Of a stretch of DNA of 64,000 nucleotides, positions 61,089-64,000 are shown one piece after another (positions within the stretch are counted from its first letter, which is position 1; each line of letters opens with the position of its first letter). The stretch spans positions 35,649 through 99,648 of the forward strand of contig JAEULV010000006.1 in NCBI GenBank assembly GCA_016793065.1, written 5' to 3'. The position numbers and the translations under genes are program-made. This stretch comes from Hyphomicrobiaceae bacterium (lineage in GTDB: Bacteria > Pseudomonadota > Alphaproteobacteria > Rhizobiales > Ancalomicrobiaceae). The notes below the pieces were generated by a model that did no database searches, was not told the DNA's origin, and worked only from the letters and a program-made list of their open reading frames with translations.

Positions 61089-62463
61089 GGCGACCGCGCT
61101 GTCGGCGATCGCCGTCGTTGCCGGTCTTGGCGCCGTTGTCGCCGGCGGGCTCGGCATGGCGCCGGTCGCGGCCGGCTGCGGCCTTGTCGCGGCGCTCGGC
61201 GCCGGGGCCTCGTCGTGGTTCGGCCTGAAGGCGCGGGCGTCGGTCGCGGCGTCGACCAAGCTTGCCCAGGCGATCGCCAACGGTGATTTCGAGGCGCGGA
61301 TGACGCGGGTCACCGAGAAGGGCGACCTGGCCGAATTGCAGTATTCGGTCAATGACATGGTCGACCGGCTCGATGCCTTCGTGCGTGAGGCCACCGCCGT
61401 GATGAGCGCGGTGCGCAGCCACAAGTATTTCCGCCGCATCCTGCCTGAGGGGCTCGCCGGTGGTTTACTCAACGGGGCCGATGTCATCAACGAGGCGATG
61501 ATCGTGGTGCAGGACCGCATCGGCGACGTCAACAAGTCGACGACCAAATTCGAGAACGCCATCAAGGGCGTGGTCGATTCGATCAGCCAGTCGGCCGCGA
61601 CGATGCAGTCGTTGGCGACCTCGGTCGATCGCGGCGCCACCCAGACCAGCATCAAGGCGACCGCCGTGGCCGCCGCCGCCGAGGAGGCAACCACCAACGT
61701 CCAGGACGTCGCCAATTCCAGCGGGCGGCTGGCGGGCGCGTCGCGGGCGATCGCGGAGAAGGTCGGTCATTCGGCCCAGATCGCCAAGCGGGCGGTCGAC
61801 CACCTCGCCGAGACCGACGTGACGGTGCGCGGGCTGTCGGAAGCAGCAGAGCGGATCGGCAAGGTGGTGGCGCTGATCAATGCCATCGCCGAGCAGACCA
61901 ACCTGCTGGCGCTCAACGCCACGATCGAGGCGGCGCGGGCCGGCGAGGCGGGACGTGGCTTCGCCGTCGTCGCCAACGAGGTCAAGGTGCTGGCCGGCCA
62001 GACCGCCAACGCCACCGCCGAGATCACCGGCCATGTCGGCGAAGTGCAGCGCGCCACCCGCGCCGCCGTCGGCGCCATCGCCAATATCGGCTCGACCATC
62101 GAGGAGATCTCGTCGATCACCAGCGACGTGGTCGCCACCGCCGAGACCCAGACCGAGGCGACGACCGAAATCGCCCGCAATGTCGAGCAGGCCTATCTCG
62201 GGGCGCGGGAAGTGACCGTCAATATCCACGACGTGTCGCATCACTCGGAGGAGACGCGATCGGTCGCCGGCTCGGCGCACGCGACCTCCGACGGCCTGAC
62301 CGAACAGGCGGCGATCCTGGCGGCGGAAGTGCGGGAATTCCTGCTGTCGTTGCGGCGCGGTCCGCTCGACCGGCGCATCGGCGAGGACCCGACCTATGGC
62401 GGGGCCGAGCGGCGCGACAGCGAGCCGGCTCCGCAGAAGCCGGCGTTGCGCAAGGTCGCCTGA
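61063..62463 (+). CDS. Methyl-accepting chemotaxis protein
   Basis: A 466-residue chemoreceptor with two N-terminal membrane helices (about residues 9-50) joined by a very short loop, hence no periplasmic sensor domain. A HAMP-like segment follows, then the signalling domain with the highly conserved tip region ([36 protein letters not shown]). ATG 61063 lies inside the upstream PAS gene, so the two are translationally coupled. Together they look like an Aer receptor split into sensor and transducer. The C-terminus has no NWETF-type CheR-binding pentapeptide. Confidence 0.92.
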   Translation: MMNSSSLSKATALSAIAVVAGLGAVVAGGLGMAPVAAGCGLVAALGAGASSWFGLKARASVAASTKLAQAIANGDFEARMTRVTEKGDLAELQYSVNDMVDRLDAFVREATAVMSAVRSHKYFRRILPEGLAGGLLNGADVINEAMIVVQDRIGDVNKSTTKFENAIKGVVDSISQSAATMQSLATSVDRGATQTSIKATAVAAAAEEATTNVQDVANSSGRLAGASRAIAEKVGHSAQIAKRAVDHLAETDVTVRGLSEAAERIGKVVALINAIAEQTNLLALNATIEAARAGEAGRGFAVVANEVKVLAGQTANATAEITGHVGEVQRATRAAVGAIANIGSTIEEISSITSDVVATAETQTEATTEIARNVEQAYLGAREVTVNIHDVSHHSEETRSVAGSAHATSDGLTEQAAILAAEVREFLLSLRRGPLDRRIGEDPTYGGAERRDSEPAPQKPALRKVA

Positions 62464-62571
62464 GGCCGGAACCGGACAATCCTCCGGTGCGGCGCCATGG
62501 CGCCGGACCGACGGGTTGGGACCGGTGGTTCGCCCCGGCAGCCGATCGAGGCAGACGCCAACAAGACATCC

Positions 62572-62605
62572 GGCGCGTCGCGACAAGTTCGCGGCGCGCC
62601 TTTTT
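62572..62605 (+). terminator. Intrinsic terminator after the chemoreceptor gene
   Basis: GGCGCGTCGCGA pairs with TTCGCGGCGCGCC around a short loop, with one wobble, and is followed by TTTTT at 62601-62605. It isolates ahcY from upstream transcription. Confidence 0.85.
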
Positions 62606-62728
62606 GTTGATCCGGCGGCGAGGTGGCAAGGCGCGGCCGTTACCAGGGTGAACGGTGCCGGTAGTGGGGCGAGGGTTCCCGCGACGACCGGGCAGCAACG
62701 GCGCCTTGGCGGAAACCTCCGATTCACG

Positions 62729-62760
62729 ATAAGGACATAAAGAAATCTTTATATCCTTAT
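62729..62760. promoter_or_regulatory. SahR-type operator upstream of ahcY
   Basis: ATAAGGACATAAAG (62729-62742) and CTTTATATCCTTAT (62747-62760) form a 14-bp inverted repeat with one mismatch and a 4-bp centre. Its core CATAAAG-n-CTTTAT resembles the binding motif of SahR, an ArsR-type regulator of the SAM cycle that responds to S-adenosylhomocysteine, as I recall it. It abuts the -35 element. Confidence 0.65.
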
Positions 62761-62788
62761 TGCCGTATATCGCGACCTCGCGTATAAG
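62760..62788 (+). promoter_or_regulatory. Sigma-70 promoter of ahcY
   Basis: TTGCCG (62760-62765), 17 nt, TATAAG (62783-62788). The -35 box abuts the inverted repeat, so a bound repressor should block polymerase. The predicted leader is about 165 nt. Confidence 0.65.
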
Positions 62789-62828
62789 CCCTGCCATCGG
62801 GCGGTCGTGTCGGCCGCGCCAAGTCATT

Positions 62829-62881
62829 CCGGCGATCACGTCGATCGCCCCGCGTCCTTCCCGGCGATCATGTCGATCGCC
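62829..62881 (+). repeat. Two direct repeats, each a hairpin, in the ahcY leader
   Basis: A 21-bp unit occurs at 62829-62849 and 62861-62881 with one mismatch, 32 bp apart. Each is palindromic (GGCGATC and GATCGCC around five bases). In RNA they form two tandem hairpins before the ahcY ribosome-binding site. I could not match them to the SAH riboswitch. Confidence 0.5.
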
Positions 62882-62959
62882 AGTGCCAATCAACGCAGCC
62901 GGCGGGATTTGCCGCCATGACCGCCATTCGCAGGGCGGGGTGCTGCCGGAGACCGCAAC

Positions 62960-64000
<1,041 letters not shown>

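Noticed and set aside
62789..62959. SAH riboswitch upstream of ahcY
   Set aside because: The conserved core of the SAH aptamer is not visible, and the leader is instead two tandem palindromes preceded by a SahR-type operator.

Overview
The window is GC-rich, gene-dense DNA from an alphaproteobacterium, most likely Hyphomicrobiales (Rhizobiales). The evidence is gene order and regulation: dnaK-dnaJ-pmtA, lnt-praR-metK-trmB, an HPr gene next to ahcY, a dnaK promoter matching the alphaproteobacterial heat-shock consensus, a SahR-type operator at ahcY and a CtrA-type box in an exopolysaccharide region. No tRNA, rRNA, CRISPR array or insertion sequence with a transposase was seen. ahcY runs off the right edge.

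Layout. (1) 1-14.6 kb, housekeeping: hslU, a LysE-type exporter, gyrB, then on the minus strand trmB, metK, praR-like, lnt, pmtA-like, dnaJ and dnaK. (2) 14.6-27.1 kb, a nitrogen-scavenging island. A nine-gene leftward operon encodes a BMP/nucleoside-type ABC importer, a formamidase, two biuret-hydrolase-like cysteine hydrolases, an AtzH-like protein and a 5-formyl-THF cyclo-ligase-like protein. It is followed by an isopenicillin-N-synthase-type oxygenase, a GntR/FCD regulator and AtzF allophanate hydrolase. The nonamer TTGTATGCA occurs upstream of both the importer operon and atzF, which suggests one regulon. (3) 27.4-33.8 kb, the most unusual part: a stand-alone YcaO protein, a divergent BTAD/SARP-like TPR regulator, three ATTGAC direct repeats at exact 20-bp steps between them, a 138-residue protein with a RiPP-leader-like N-terminus, and an animal-type haem peroxidase. 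It may be an undescribed peptide-modification system. (4) 34.4-39.6 kb: a universal stress protein and a 1371-residue RTX protein with six exact 411-bp units and four 213-bp units.

(5) 39.8-59.7 kb, surface polysaccharide. UDP-xylose synthase, a WecG-type and a GT4 glycosyltransferase, a GH5-like hydrolase, a GNAT/CelD-type protein, a GT-C membrane protein, GtrA, a DPM1-like GT2, a Wzz/GNVR protein, a WbaP-type initiating transferase, a polysaccharide deacetylase, another GT2 and a fused Wzx-flippase/Wzy-ligase of 943 residues together make a nearly complete Wzx/Wzy-type assembly line. MepA, thioredoxin and a UPF0114 protein are interspersed. (6) 60.1-64 kb: HPr, a two-gene Aer-like aerotaxis pair (PAS protein plus methyl-accepting protein) and ahcY, with a strong terminator, operator, promoter and repeated leader hairpins before ahcY.

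A dispersed ~118-bp palindromic repeat occurs three times (31.3, 34.3 and 49.1 kb). In two copies its end supplies the stop codon of the neighbouring gene.
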